Origin: Pseudonocardia alaniniphila | GTDB lineage: Bacteria; Actinomycetota; Actinomycetes; Mycobacteriales; Pseudonocardiaceae | DNA length: 64,000 bases | Reading direction: 5' to 3' | Assembly (NCBI RefSeq): GCF_022524485.1 | Contig: NZ_JAKXMK010000036.1 | Span: 62,001-126,000, forward strand | Part shown: in pieces, positions 15,916 through 24,158 of the stretch | How positions within the stretch are numbered: position 1 is the stretch's first letter | How the letters are laid out: every line of letters begins with the position of its first letter | The notes under the pieces: generated by a model | The model's input: the letters and a program-made list of their open reading frames with translations, nothing else | Database searches by the model: none | Told to the model about the DNA's origin: nothing | Translations under genes and position numbers: made by a program

Positions 15916-17868
15916 ATGACCACCCCCCGACTGTTGTCCGAGCGCTATGAGCTGGGCGAGGTGCTCGGTTACGGCGGCATGTCCGAGGTACATCGCGGGC
16001 TCGACACCCGGCTGGGCCGCGATGTGGCCGTCAAGGTGCTCCGCGCAGACCTCGCGCGCGACCCTCAGTTCCAGATGCGCTTCCGCCGTGAGGCGCAGAA
16101 CGCTGCCGCGCTCAACCACCCGGCCATCGTGGCCGTCTACGACACCGGTGAGGTTGCCGGCGAGTCCGGCCCTCTGCCTTACATCGTCATGGAGTACGTC
16201 GACGGGCAGACGCTCCGCGAGATCGTCAAGACCACCGGACCGATGACGCAGCAGCGGGTCATCGAGGTGATGGCCGACGTGTGCGCGGCCCTCGACTTCA
16301 GCCACCGCCACAACATCATCCACCGCGACGTGAAGCCGGCCAACATCATGATCAACCGCGCCGGCGCGGTGAAGGTGATGGACTTCGGTATCGCCCGCGC
16401 GCTCGGCGAGGGCCAGAACGTCACCCAGACCGCCGCCGTCATCGGCACGGCGCAGTACCTGTCGCCGGAGCAGGCGCGCGGCGAGGCCGTCGACGCCCGA
16501 AGCGACGTCTACGCCGCCGGCTGCGTGTTGTTCGAGCTGCTCACCGGGGATCCGCCGTTCACCGGCGACACGCCCGTCGCGGTGGCCTACCAGCACGTGC
16601 GTGAGGATCCGCGGCGCCCGTCGGAGGTCAACCCGAGCGTTCCCGCCGCACTCGACGCCGTGGTGCTCAAGGCGCTGTCGAAGAACCCGCTCAACCGCTA
16701 CCAGTCGGCCGCCGAGATGCGGTCCGACCTCGTCCGTGTGCGCAGCGGGCAGAGCCCGATGGCGCCGCTGGTGATGAGCGAGGACGAGCGCACGGCGATG
16801 CTCGCCGCCGGCCCGTCCACCGGCCCCACCCGCCGGCTCAACGGCGGCGGCCGCCACACGATGCCGCCTGCGGCTCCGATCGACTACGACGACTACTACG
16901 ACGACGCGCCGCGCCGCAGCACCGCCCGCACCGTCGGGATCGTCGTGGCGGTGCTGGTCGCGCTCGGCCTCGTGGGGTTCGTGGCCTACCAGATCTTCAG
17001 CCCACCGCCGCCCACCCCGCAGGTGGCCGTCCCCAACGTGGTCGGGCAGAGCCAGCAGGATGCCCGCAACCAGATCCTGGCGGCGAGGCTCAGTGTGAGT
17101 TCGGTGGTCGAGGTCCCGTCGCAGGCCAGCCAGATCGACCAGGTTCTCTCCACCGACCCCCCGGTCGGCACGGAGGTCGCGGAACGCAGCAGCGTCACCC
17201 TTCAGATCGGCCGCGGCCCCGACACGGTGTCGGTGCCTGCGCTCACGGGCAAGACCGTCGAGGAGGCCACCGCTCTGCTCAAGGACCGTGGCCTCGAGAT
17301 GGGCACGCAGACCACCAGAGAGACCAACGACCCCAACCAGGTCGGGAAGATCATTTCGTCCACCCCGGGCCCGGGTGAGGATGCCCGCGGGCGCAGCCAG
17401 GTCGCGGTGGTCGTTGGAGCGGAGCAGACCACCGTCCAGGTGCCCGACGTCTCCGGTCGCGACCCCGACGACGCGGAGCAGCAGCTCACCCAGGCCGGGT
17501 TCCGCGTCGGGCAGCACCAGGAGGTCGACGGCGGTGGCGACGAGGGCTCGGTGGCGGGCACCAACCCGCCGGCGGGCTCGCGAGTGGCGCGCGGCTCTCA
17601 GATCAACCTGCTGATCTCACGCGGCAACGAGATCCAGGTGCCCAACGTCGTCGGCGAGAGCGCTTCCGACGCCGTGGACGCATTGCGCCGGGCCGGCTTC
17701 CGCAGCATCGACCAGGAGACCGTCGATGTGAACAGCCAGGACCAGGACGGCGTGATCGTGCAGCAGTCGATCCGGGCCGGCTCCACGGCCGAGCCGGACG
17801 ACAGCATCACGATCTCGCGCGGGCGGTTCTCACCCACCGGCAATGGCGGTGTCTTCGGCAACAACTAG
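15916..17868 (+). CDS. pknB: PknB: Ser/Thr kinase with four PASTA repeats
   Basis: The 650-residue protein starts with a kinase domain (about 11-275: YGGMSEVHRG, AVKVLRADLA, IHRDVKPANIMINRAG, VMDFGIARA, GTAQYLSPEQARG). One membrane helix (about 337-358) follows. The outside part has four PASTA repeats starting at AVPNVVGQS, SVPALTGKT, QVPDVSGRD and QVPNVVGES, each about 68 residues, which bind muropeptides or lipid II and report wall state. A short RFSPTGNGG tail ends the protein. It is the essential growth-controlling kinase of actinobacteria; its substrates include neighbours CrgA and FhaB by analogy with mycobacteria. Confidence 0.96.
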   Translation: MTTPRLLSERYELGEVLGYGGMSEVHRGLDTRLGRDVAVKVLRADLARDPQFQMRFRREAQNAAALNHPAIVAVYDTGEVAGESGPLPYIVMEYVDGQTLREIVKTTGPMTQQRVIEVMADVCAALDFSHRHNIIHRDVKPANIMINRAGAVKVMDFGIARALGEGQNVTQTAAVIGTAQYLSPEQARGEAVDARSDVYAAGCVLFELLTGDPPFTGDTPVAVAYQHVREDPRRPSEVNPSVPAALDAVVLKALSKNPLNRYQSAAEMRSDLVRVRSGQSPMAPLVMSEDERTAMLAAGPSTGPTRRLNGGGRHTMPPAAPIDYDDYYDDAPRRSTARTVGIVVAVLVALGLVGFVAYQIFSPPPPTPQVAVPNVVGQSQQDARNQILAARLSVSSVVEVPSQASQIDQVLSTDPPVGTEVAERSSVTLQIGRGPDTVSVPALTGKTVEEATALLKDRGLEMGTQTTRETNDPNQVGKIISSTPGPGEDARGRSQVAVVVGAEQTTVQVPDVSGRDPDDAEQQLTQAGFRVGQHQEVDGGGDEGSVAGTNPPAGSRVARGSQINLLISRGNEIQVPNVVGESASDAVDALRRAGFRSIDQETVDVNSQDQDGVIVQQSIRAGSTAEPDDSITISRGRFSPTGNGGVFGNN

Positions 17869-17905
17869 TGCGACGCGCCCCGGGGTGCTCAGGAACACTG
17901 GGCAC

Positions 17906-18541
17906 ATGCGCGTGCTGGTTATCGACAACTACGACAGCTTCGTCTACAACCTCGTGCAGTATCTGGCCCAGCTCGGGGCCGACTGCACGGTGCGTCGCAA
18001 CGACGAGGTCGACCTCGACGAACTGGACACCGCCGACGGTGTGCTGATCAGCCCCGGCCCCGGCACGCCTGAGCGCGCGGGTGCCAGCGTCGACGTGATC
18101 CGGCGCAGCGCCGACCGCGGTCTCCCCGTGCTCGGGGTGTGCCTGGGTCACCAGGCGATCGGCGTGGCGTGGGGCGGGATCGTCGAGCGCGCTCCGGAGC
18201 TGTTGCACGGCAAGACGTCGCTGGTGCACCACTCGGGCGACCCTCTGTTCGCCGGTCTGCCCGATCCGTTCGTCGCCACCCGCTACCACTCACTCTCGAT
18301 CCGCCCCGACTCGCTTCCGGCTGCGCTGGAGGTCACGGGGCGCACCGAGGGCGGTGTCATCATGGGCGTGCGCCACCGTGAGCTGCCGGTCGTCGGGGTG
18401 CAGTTCCACCCCGAGTCCGTCCTGACCGAGGGCGGCCACCGGCTGCTGGCCAACTGGATGGCCGAGACCGGTCATCCGGCCCCCGAGGCCACGGTGGAGG
18501 CGCTCACCGCGGAGACGGCGGCCGTGAGCGCAAGCGCCTGA
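17906..18541 (+). CDS. trpG: glutamine amidotransferase of anthranilate/aminodeoxychorismate synthase
   Basis: A 211-residue class I glutamine amidotransferase: VIDNYDSFVYNLVQYL at the start, GVCLGHQAIG with the nucleophilic Cys, and GVQFHPESVLTEGG with the His and Glu of the triad. It releases ammonia from glutamine for chorismate amination, making anthranilate (tryptophan) or aminodeoxychorismate (folate). The partner chorismate-binding subunit is not in the window, so the assignment to TrpG or PabA stays open; the gene in this locus is called trpG in mycobacteria. ATG 17906 fits the family N terminus. Confidence 0.92.
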   Translation: MRVLVIDNYDSFVYNLVQYLAQLGADCTVRRNDEVDLDELDTADGVLISPGPGTPERAGASVDVIRRSADRGLPVLGVCLGHQAIGVAWGGIVERAPELLHGKTSLVHHSGDPLFAGLPDPFVATRYHSLSIRPDSLPAALEVTGRTEGGVIMGVRHRELPVVGVQFHPESVLTEGGHRLLANWMAETGHPAPEATVEALTAETAAVSASA

Positions 18542-18630
18542 TTCCGCCGGCCCGGGTGCCGGCAGTGCAGGTCCAGGTGTACCGCGCGCTACCGTTGTGT
18601 GACGCACCCGAACATCTCGCGAGGTCAGAC

Positions 18631-18894
18631 ATGCCGAAGTCGAAGGTCCGGAAGAAGGCGGTCTACACGCCGCCCGCCAGTGAGCGCCGCTCTCCGGTGA
18701 AGGTGGCCGGCCCGACGCACCCCGTGTACGTCGCGGTGATGCTCGGCCTGATGCTCGTCGGCCTGGCCTGGCTCGTGGTCAACTACCTGGCCGGCGACGC
18801 GATCTCGTTCATGGTGACGCTCGGGCCCTGGAACTTCTTCATCGGTTTCTCACTCATCGTGGTCGGCCTCCTGATGACGATGAGATGGCGCTGA
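18631..18894 (+). CDS. crgA: CrgA: cell division membrane protein
   Basis: An 87-residue protein: basic start MPKSKVRKKAVYTPP, two membrane helices (about 32-50 and 62-82) and a short end MTMRWR. This is CrgA, which helps recruit FtsI/PbpB and other divisome parts and is a PknA/PknB substrate in mycobacteria. The PknB-trpG-crgA order is the usual one for actinobacteria. ATG 18631 follows GCGAGGTCAG, a reasonable ribosome binding site. Confidence 0.95.
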   Translation: MPKSKVRKKAVYTPPASERRSPVKVAGPTHPVYVAVMLGLMLVGLAWLVVNYLAGDAISFMVTLGPWNFFIGFSLIVVGLLMTMRWR

Positions 18895-18941
18895 CCTGCG
18901 GAATTACACCTCTGTAAGCAATCCCCAATGTGGACTGCTGC

Positions 18942-18950
18942 TGTGGACAA
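18942..18950 (-). promoter_or_regulatory. exact DnaA box upstream of the PH-domain gene
   Basis: TGTGGACAA is an exact reverse-strand TTGTCCACA box, 18 bases before the PH-domain gene, with a weaker TGTGGACTG at 18929-18937 beside it. It lies in a short non-coding gap between crgA and the PH gene, so it is not forced by protein sequence. Confidence 0.5.
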
Positions 18951-18967
18951 CTTCACGCTGAGTGATC

Positions 18968-19402
18968 ATGCGTGAACGTTTCAAGGAGTGGAGCCCGGCC
19001 CCCGGCCTGGTCGTCTTCGCCTGGTTACTGACCCTTGCCGCTGCCGCATGGTTCGTGGCGCTGACGATCGCCGGCTCCGACCCGGCCGGTCGGCTGCTGG
19101 CCGGCGTCGCCACGGTCGGCGCGGCCGTCGCGGCATTCTTCGGCACGCGGGCCCGTCCGCGCCTACGTGCCGATGCGGACGGGCTCACCGTCAGCGGCAT
19201 GTTCCGCACCCGCCACCACCCATGGCCGCTCGTACAGAACGTGCGGGTGCTACAGGTGCGCAGGCTCGGCCGCCGCACCTCACTGCTGGAGATCGACACC
19301 GTCACCACGGACGGAGATGAGCACCTGCTCGTCTTCGGGCGGCTCGAACTCGCCGCCGATCCGGAGGACGTGGCACCGGAGCTTCTCGCGCTTCGGCCCT
19401 GA
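18968..19402 (+). CDS. PH-domain membrane protein
   Basis: A 144-residue protein with two membrane helices (about 12-60) and a bacterial PH-like domain in the second half: LRADADGLTVSGMFRTR, HPWPLVQNVRVLQVRRLGRR, LLEIDTVTTDGDEHLLVFGR. It corresponds to the conserved PH-domain gene next to crgA in mycobacteria (Rv0010c position). Function unknown; a link to the cell envelope is inferred from the neighbours. ATG 18968 is used; a GTG two codons upstream at 18962 is in frame. Confidence 0.85.
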   Translation: MRERFKEWSPAPGLVVFAWLLTLAAAAWFVALTIAGSDPAGRLLAGVATVGAAVAAFFGTRARPRLRADADGLTVSGMFRTRHHPWPLVQNVRVLQVRRLGRRTSLLEIDTVTTDGDEHLLVFGRLELAADPEDVAPELLALRP

Positions 19403-19539
19403 TCGTCCCGAACCCTGCTCCATGATCACCCACACGTCGCAGCGCAGGCACGCCCTGTCACACGTCGCCCCCCGGAAGAGCGGTCGTGCCGGGCATCCGG
19501 ATCTGTTTACGATCACGGAAGTCGACGAAGGGAGTCTGC

Positions 19540-19611
19540 ATGGCCGCCACGACACCGATGCGGGGCACGGACGGCTGCACCACCGGTTGCGGCTGCGGTA
19601 CGCCCGCCTGA
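19540..19611 (+). CDS. 23-residue cysteine-rich peptide (small ORF)
   Basis: ATG 19540 opens a 23-codon frame: MAATTPMRGTDG followed by CTTGCGCGTPA and TGA at 19609. A good purine-rich site (CGAAGGGAG, 19526-19534) lies at the right distance, and a TACGAT -10-like box is near 19509. A strong terminator starts 20 bases after the stop. Three cysteines alternate with glycine near the C-terminal end. No family was recognised; it could be a metal-binding peptide, a leaderless modified-peptide precursor or a chance frame. Absence of a modification gene nearby argues for caution. Confidence 0.45.
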   Translation: MAATTPMRGTDGCTTGCGCGTPA

Positions 19612-19631
19612 TCGACCCATCCCGACGAGCC

Positions 19632-19666
19632 ACGGCGGGGCGGCCCCTGAGGGGCCGCCCCGCCGT
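19632..19666. terminator. strong bidirectional hairpin terminator
   Basis: Arms of 16 bp (19632-19647 and 19651-19666; ACGGCGGGGCGGCCCC and its exact complement) close on a 3-base loop. It sits between genes that converge: the PH gene and small peptide on the plus strand and the rhomboid gene on the minus strand. There is no U run, as is common in high-GC actinomycetes. Confidence 0.85.
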
Positions 19667-19683
19667 CGTCATGCGCGCCGCTG

Positions 19684-20565
19684 CTAGGCGAGCGAGGTGA
19701 TCGCGATCAGGAACAGCAGCACGATCGTCAGCCCACCGAGCGCGGCGGCCTGCACCGCCGTCCGGTTGCGCACAGGGGAGTAGACCAAGGCCGCCGTGGC
19801 CACGGCCCCGATGACGAGCCCGCCGAGGTGGCCCAGCAACGAGATGCCGGGGATGAGCACGCTGATCACAAGGTTGACCACGATCAGCCCGACCACCTGG
19901 CCCGCCGGCACTCGGAGCCTGCGCAGGACGACGGCGAGCCCGCCCATCAATCCGAACACGGCACCGGACGCACCGGCCACCGCCTGGTTCGGCGCCGAGA
20001 AGAGCATCACGGCGGCCGAACCTCCGAGCAGGGAGATCAGGTACACGGCCAGGAACCTGCCACGGCCGAGCACGATCTCCAGGTCCCTGCCGAGCACCCA
20101 CAGCGCGATCATGTTGAACAGCAGGTGGATCGGCCCGATGTGCAGGAAGCCCGAGGTGAGCACCCGCCACCACTCGCCGTCCTGCACCAGCACGGGAACG
20201 AGGGCCCACTCGCCGAACAACGACGCCGCAGAGTTGCCGTTGATGCTTCCGGCCTGCACCACGGTCCAGATGAAGATGACCGTGTTGATCCCGATCAGCG
20301 CGGGCACCACCAGCGGGCGCCCACCCGGCTCGGCCCCCGCCACCGTGGTGGCGCGGCGACCACGCCGTACCCCGCGGCTCACGCAATCGACGCACTGGTG
20401 GCCCACCGATGCCTCGCGCAGGCACTCCGGACATGCCGGCCGCTCGCAGCGGGTGCAGGTCAGTCCGGTGACGCGATCCGGGTGCCGTACGCAGACGGCC
20501 GGCGCCCCCGGCGGCTGGCTCCCGGGGTGCGGCGGGGGCGACGGGGGCCCGGCAGGGTAGGTCAC
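19684..20565 (-). CDS. rhomboid-family intramembrane serine protease with N-terminal zinc-binding segment
   Basis: The 293-residue protein has a soluble N terminus with Cys/His pairs (CVRHPDRVTG, LTCTRCERPACPECL, GHQCVDCV), like a B-box-type zinc site, then six membrane helices. GASGAVFGLMGG carries the catalytic Ser and HLGGLVIGAVATAAL the His of the dyad; LLFNMIALWVLGRDLE is the family loop. Rhomboids cut membrane proteins within the bilayer. The zinc-binding front end is frequent in actinobacterial rhomboids. It lies 7 bases downstream of ppiA and probably shares its transcript. Confidence 0.92.
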   Translation of the reverse strand: MTYPAGPPSPPPHPGSQPPGAPAVCVRHPDRVTGLTCTRCERPACPECLREASVGHQCVDCVSRGVRRGRRATTVAGAEPGGRPLVVPALIGINTVIFIWTVVQAGSINGNSAASLFGEWALVPVLVQDGEWWRVLTSGFLHIGPIHLLFNMIALWVLGRDLEIVLGRGRFLAVYLISLLGGSAAVMLFSAPNQAVAGASGAVFGLMGGLAVVLRRLRVPAGQVVGLIVVNLVISVLIPGISLLGHLGGLVIGAVATAALVYSPVRNRTAVQAAALGGLTIVLLFLIAITSLA

Positions 20566-20572
20566 AGCTCGT

Positions 20573-21106
<534 letters not shown>

Positions 21107-21163
21107 GACTACATGGTGCCAGCCTTGCCAGGGAGCGCCAGTGCAGCACCGCGGGGCGTCACC

Positions 21164-22294
21164 TCAGAGAACGTCGGAGAGGAACGACGTGACGGCTTGC
21201 TCGTACGCGTCCGGGTCGGCGTTCCAGGAGCCGGTGTGCTCCACGCCCGGCACCTCGAGGTAGCGCATCGGCCAGCCGAGGGCGGGTGCGGCGGCCACGA
21301 GGGCACGGCTCGGCGCCACCGGAACGGCCGTGTCCTCGGTGCTGTGGACGATGAGCGTCGGCGGACGGTGGCTCGGCGGGCACAGGAGCAGGTCGAACCG
21401 GTCGAAGTCGATACCGATGCGCCGGCTGGTCATCGCCATCGCGACGTGTGTCAGCACGGGCGGCAGGCGCCGGTTGCCGGCCTGCTGGCGAAGAGTCGCG
21501 CGCCAGTCCACCAGTGGCGCGTCCCATACGACCGCCGCCACCGCAGACGCCTCGGGAGACCGGTCCAGCATCGCCGCGATGATCGCTCCACCCATCGACC
21601 AGCCGAACAGCACGACTCGACGAGCGCCCCGCTCCCGGGCGAACCGGACGGCGGCCCCGATGTCCTCCCACTCCGTGTCGCCGAGGTGGTAGTAGCCGTC
21701 CGGGCTGGGCGGCGCGCCGTCGTCGTTGCGATACGTCACGACGAGCGCCGGGTAGCCGCGCTCGTGGAGGGCCGGCAGGACGCGCAGGGCCTCCCGGCGG
21801 GAGCCCCCACGGCCGTGCACCAGCACCACCCAGGTGTCGCCGGTGGCCGGAACGAGCCACGCGGGACAGTGACCGAGCGGGCCGGGTACCGCCACCTCGT
21901 CGAACGGCAGGCCGCGCGCACCGGGGTCGGGGTCGTACGGACCGGCGTCGAGCACCGCGGCGGTGCCGGGCGGGGGGATCGGGCCGCTGCGCACCGTGCG
22001 GACCACCGCACCGGGCCGCGTCGCCGTGACGGGCCCGAGCACGGCCAGCCCGTCGGGGCGCCCTTCGGGACCGTTCCACCGCAGACCCCACGTCCCCGGC
22101 TGCGCCGTCAGCCGTGTGGCCGCCAGGGTGACCGTGGCGCCGTCGGCCGTGAGGACGCGCTCCGGGTACTGCGGGCGCTCGGACGTATCGAGCAACAGCG
22201 AGGAGTAGAACCAGCCGATTCCGGCGGCACCGGCGCCGGCGCCGAGACCCAGACCGAGCCCGATTCCGGCTCCCACACGTGCGAGCAGCGCCAT
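21164..22294 (-). CDS. membrane-anchored alpha/beta hydrolase
   Basis: The 376-residue protein has a Gly-rich N-terminal membrane helix (about 4-27), a strand-rich region of about 100 residues, and an alpha/beta-hydrolase domain: WVVLVHGRGGSRREALRVLP (oxyanion region), VLFGWSMGGAIIAAML (nucleophile Ser in GWSMG), and LIVHSTEDTAVPVAPSRALV with the acid Asp, then a His in GVEHTGSWN. It probably cleaves an ester or amide at the outer face or inner leaflet of the membrane. Substrate unknown. It is 57 bases from ppiA and divergent from the secreted-protein gene. Confidence 0.85.
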   Translation of the reverse strand: MALLARVGAGIGLGLGLGAGAGAAGIGWFYSSLLLDTSERPQYPERVLTADGATVTLAATRLTAQPGTWGLRWNGPEGRPDGLAVLGPVTATRPGAVVRTVRSGPIPPPGTAAVLDAGPYDPDPGARGLPFDEVAVPGPLGHCPAWLVPATGDTWVVLVHGRGGSRREALRVLPALHERGYPALVVTYRNDDGAPPSPDGYYHLGDTEWEDIGAAVRFARERGARRVVLFGWSMGGAIIAAMLDRSPEASAVAAVVWDAPLVDWRATLRQQAGNRRLPPVLTHVAMAMTSRRIGIDFDRFDLLLCPPSHRPPTLIVHSTEDTAVPVAPSRALVAAAPALGWPMRYLEVPGVEHTGSWNADPDAYEQAVTSFLSDVL

Positions 22295-22525
22295 TCCGAT
22301 GATGATGCCGAATCCTGGTCGTGATCGTTCACTCGCGTCACAACATCAAGCGTCGGAGCGTCATCGGCCGAGGTGACGGTTGCGCAAATCGGAGCAGCAA
22401 GATCACCGGATGGTGTGAACCGTGATAACTGAGCGATCACGAAGCGCAACCACTTCCGATGGTCTTCGTTGACCGTGTTGATCATCGTCATAGCGACGTC
22501 ATCAGCACGAGAGGAACCACCACAC

Positions 22526-23068
22526 ATGAGCAGCTTCGCTCGGCGCACCATCCGGACGACCGCCGCGGCAGCCGGTATCGCCGCACTCGGGGTCGGATTC
22601 GCCGGTCAGGCCTTCGCCGCCGACACCCCCGAGCTGCCGACGCTTCCCGACGTCGACGCTCTCGGTGCCCTGGCCGACGCGGACCTTCCGGTGGACGTCC
22701 TCGGCAGCCTGCCGGAGGCCCCGACCGCCGACCTGGCGGCCCTGCCGGACGCGTTCTCGTTCGACGCCGCGTCCTTCGTCACCGACGGCGTCGACGCCTC
22801 GGCACTGTCGGCCGTGTCGGCGGTCGAGCTGCCGGCGCTGCCGGACGCCGCGGCTCTCCCCGAGCTCCCCGCTCTCGCCGATGCTGGTCTCCCGGGTCTT
22901 CCCGAGCTGCCGGCGCTCCCCGTCGACCTGCCCGAACTGCCCGAACTGCCGGCGGCCCCCAGCGCCGATGTCCTGAGCTCGATCACCGACGCCGCCCCCG
23001 ACGTCACCGACCTGGGCGCCCCGCAGTTCGATGCGGCCTCCCTCGCCGGTGACATCCTTGCCGGCTGA
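22526..23068 (+). CDS. secreted Leu-Pro-rich repetitive protein
   Basis: A 180-residue protein with a clear signal peptide (basic RRTIRTTAAAAG, hydrophobic core, cleavage after GQAFA). The mature chain consists of degenerate repeats of the type ELPALPD, LPELPALAD and DLPELPELPAAP with Ala, Asp and Leu, and no cysteine or enzyme motif. Such acidic Leu-Pro zippers occur in actinomycete wall-associated proteins of unknown role. ATG 22526 has AGAGGA 11 bases upstream. A strong terminator follows, so it is transcribed alone. Confidence 0.75.
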   Translation: MSSFARRTIRTTAAAAGIAALGVGFAGQAFAADTPELPTLPDVDALGALADADLPVDVLGSLPEAPTADLAALPDAFSFDAASFVTDGVDASALSAVSAVELPALPDAAALPELPALADAGLPGLPELPALPVDLPELPELPAAPSADVLSSITDAAPDVTDLGAPQFDAASLAGDILAG

Positions 23069-23077
23069 CATACCCCA

Positions 23078-23127
23078 CCGGCCGCCTGTGCCGCGCGATC
23101 TTCGGTTGCCGCGGCACAGGCGGCCGG
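23078..23127 (+). terminator. hairpin terminator of the secreted-protein gene
   Basis: Arms of 18 bp (23078-23095 and 23110-23127) pair exactly around a 14-base loop, 10 bases after the stop codon, with TTT directly behind. Stem length and place make it a convincing intrinsic-type terminator. Confidence 0.85.
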
Positions 23128-23238
23128 TTTCAATCCTCTGACCTGCAGTCTTACCTCCGGCGTCATCGACGCCGTCACCTCCTTTCGCGCAGAGTCGATC
23201 CCGTCAGACGAACGTGATCGACACGCCAGGAGGCGACG

Positions 23239-23682
23239 ATGACCGCACTTCCCTTCGCCCTCGCCACCACTTCCGATGGCGGCCGCCTGCTGCGGTTCGC
23301 CCTGCGCCTGGATGCCGCCGGATCCGGTGCGCTCGGTGTCGTCGGGCTCGCGGCAGCCCCGCTGCTGACCGACCTACTCGGGGTGACGGCGAACGTCCTC
23401 CGCGGCACGGGCGCGTTCCTCGTCGTATATGCGGTGGCACTGGTCGTCCTCGGGGCGATGATAACGATTCCACGCCCAGCCGCGTGGACGGTGGTGGTCG
23501 GCAACCTCGCCTGGTCGGCCGGCAGCATCGCCTCCGTGGTGGCAGCCCGCGAGTCCCTCACCGCGCTCGGGGTGGGAGTCGTGCTCGTGCAGGCGGCCGC
23601 AGTGGCGGTGTTCGCCGAGCTCCAGTGGATGGGCCTGCGCCGAGCTCGCTCGCGGGACCCCGAGGACGGGTGTTCCACGTGA
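23239..23682 (+). CDS. four-helix integral membrane protein
   Basis: The 147-residue protein has four predicted membrane helices (AGSGALGVVGLAAAPLL; GAFLVVYAVALVVLGAMI; AAWTVVVGNLAWSAGSIASV; ALGVGVVLVQAAAVAVFAEL) and short loops. It resembles small conserved actinobacterial membrane proteins with no assigned function. ATG 23239 has a perfect AGGAGG site at 23229. A parS-like site overlaps its last codons and stop. It ends 16 bases before the convergent monooxygenase gene. Confidence 0.8.
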   Translation: MTALPFALATTSDGGRLLRFALRLDAAGSGALGVVGLAAAPLLTDLLGVTANVLRGTGAFLVVYAVALVVLGAMITIPRPAAWTVVVGNLAWSAGSIASVVAARESLTALGVGVVLVQAAAVAVFAELQWMGLRRARSRDPEDGCST

Positions 23683-23686
23683 AACA
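23671..23686. promoter_or_regulatory. parS: parS site (15 of 16)
   Basis: TGTTCCACGTGAAACA matches the consensus TGTTTCACGTGAAACA at all but one base. It overlaps the stop codon of the membrane-protein gene and the start of the gap between two convergent genes, about 30 kb from oriC. ParB-CTP clamps would load here. Confidence 0.8.
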
Positions 23687-23698
23687 CCCACGTCCCTG

Positions 23699-24025
23699 CT
23701 AGTCGCGCGGCCCGGTCTCGGCCATCGTCCCCCAGCCCTCACCAGGGACGTTCTGGACGTTGATGATCTCGGGGGTGGTCTCGACGAAGTCCGGTATGTA
23801 GGCCATCGCTGCCCTGAAGTGGTCGGAGCTCAGGTGCGCCTCTGCCGCGTCGTCCTGGAACGCCTCGACGAAGACGAACTGATTCGGGTCGTCCACACTT
23901 CTCGACCGCTCGAAGAAGATGTTGCCCGGCTCCGCCCGCGTGGCCTTGGCGAACTCGTCCGTGCGCGACAGCCAGTCGTCGATGCGCTCCGGCCGGACCG
24001 TGAACTTGACGACGATGAAGATCAT
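23699..24025 (-). CDS. ABM-type quinol monooxygenase-like protein
   Basis: A 108-residue dimeric alpha/beta-barrel protein of the antibiotic-biosynthesis-monooxygenase (YgiN) group: IFIVVKFTVRPERIDDWLSR, AEPGNIFFERSRSVDDPNQF, VFVEAFQDDAAEAHLSSDHF, and a final ETTPEIINVQNVP strand. Such proteins oxidise quinols or degrade haem without a bound cofactor, but many have no known substrate. ATG 24025 has AGGGGAA upstream. It is alone, convergent with the four-helix protein gene and divergent from the GT39-like gene. Confidence 0.85.
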   Translation of the reverse strand: MIFIVVKFTVRPERIDDWLSRTDEFAKATRAEPGNIFFERSRSVDDPNQFVFVEAFQDDAAEAHLSSDHFRAAMAYIPDFVETTPEIINVQNVPGEGWGTMAETGPRD

Positions 24026-24158
24026 CGATTCCCCTCGAATTCAGCTCCGGGCCCTTTCGCGAAGCTACCTGCCGCCTCGGGGCTCCGTAGGCCGGTGAGG
24101 TGAACATCAGGGGGAAAGAAAGCCGCATACGAGGCAGATCGCCCGGTACCGTCCAGGC

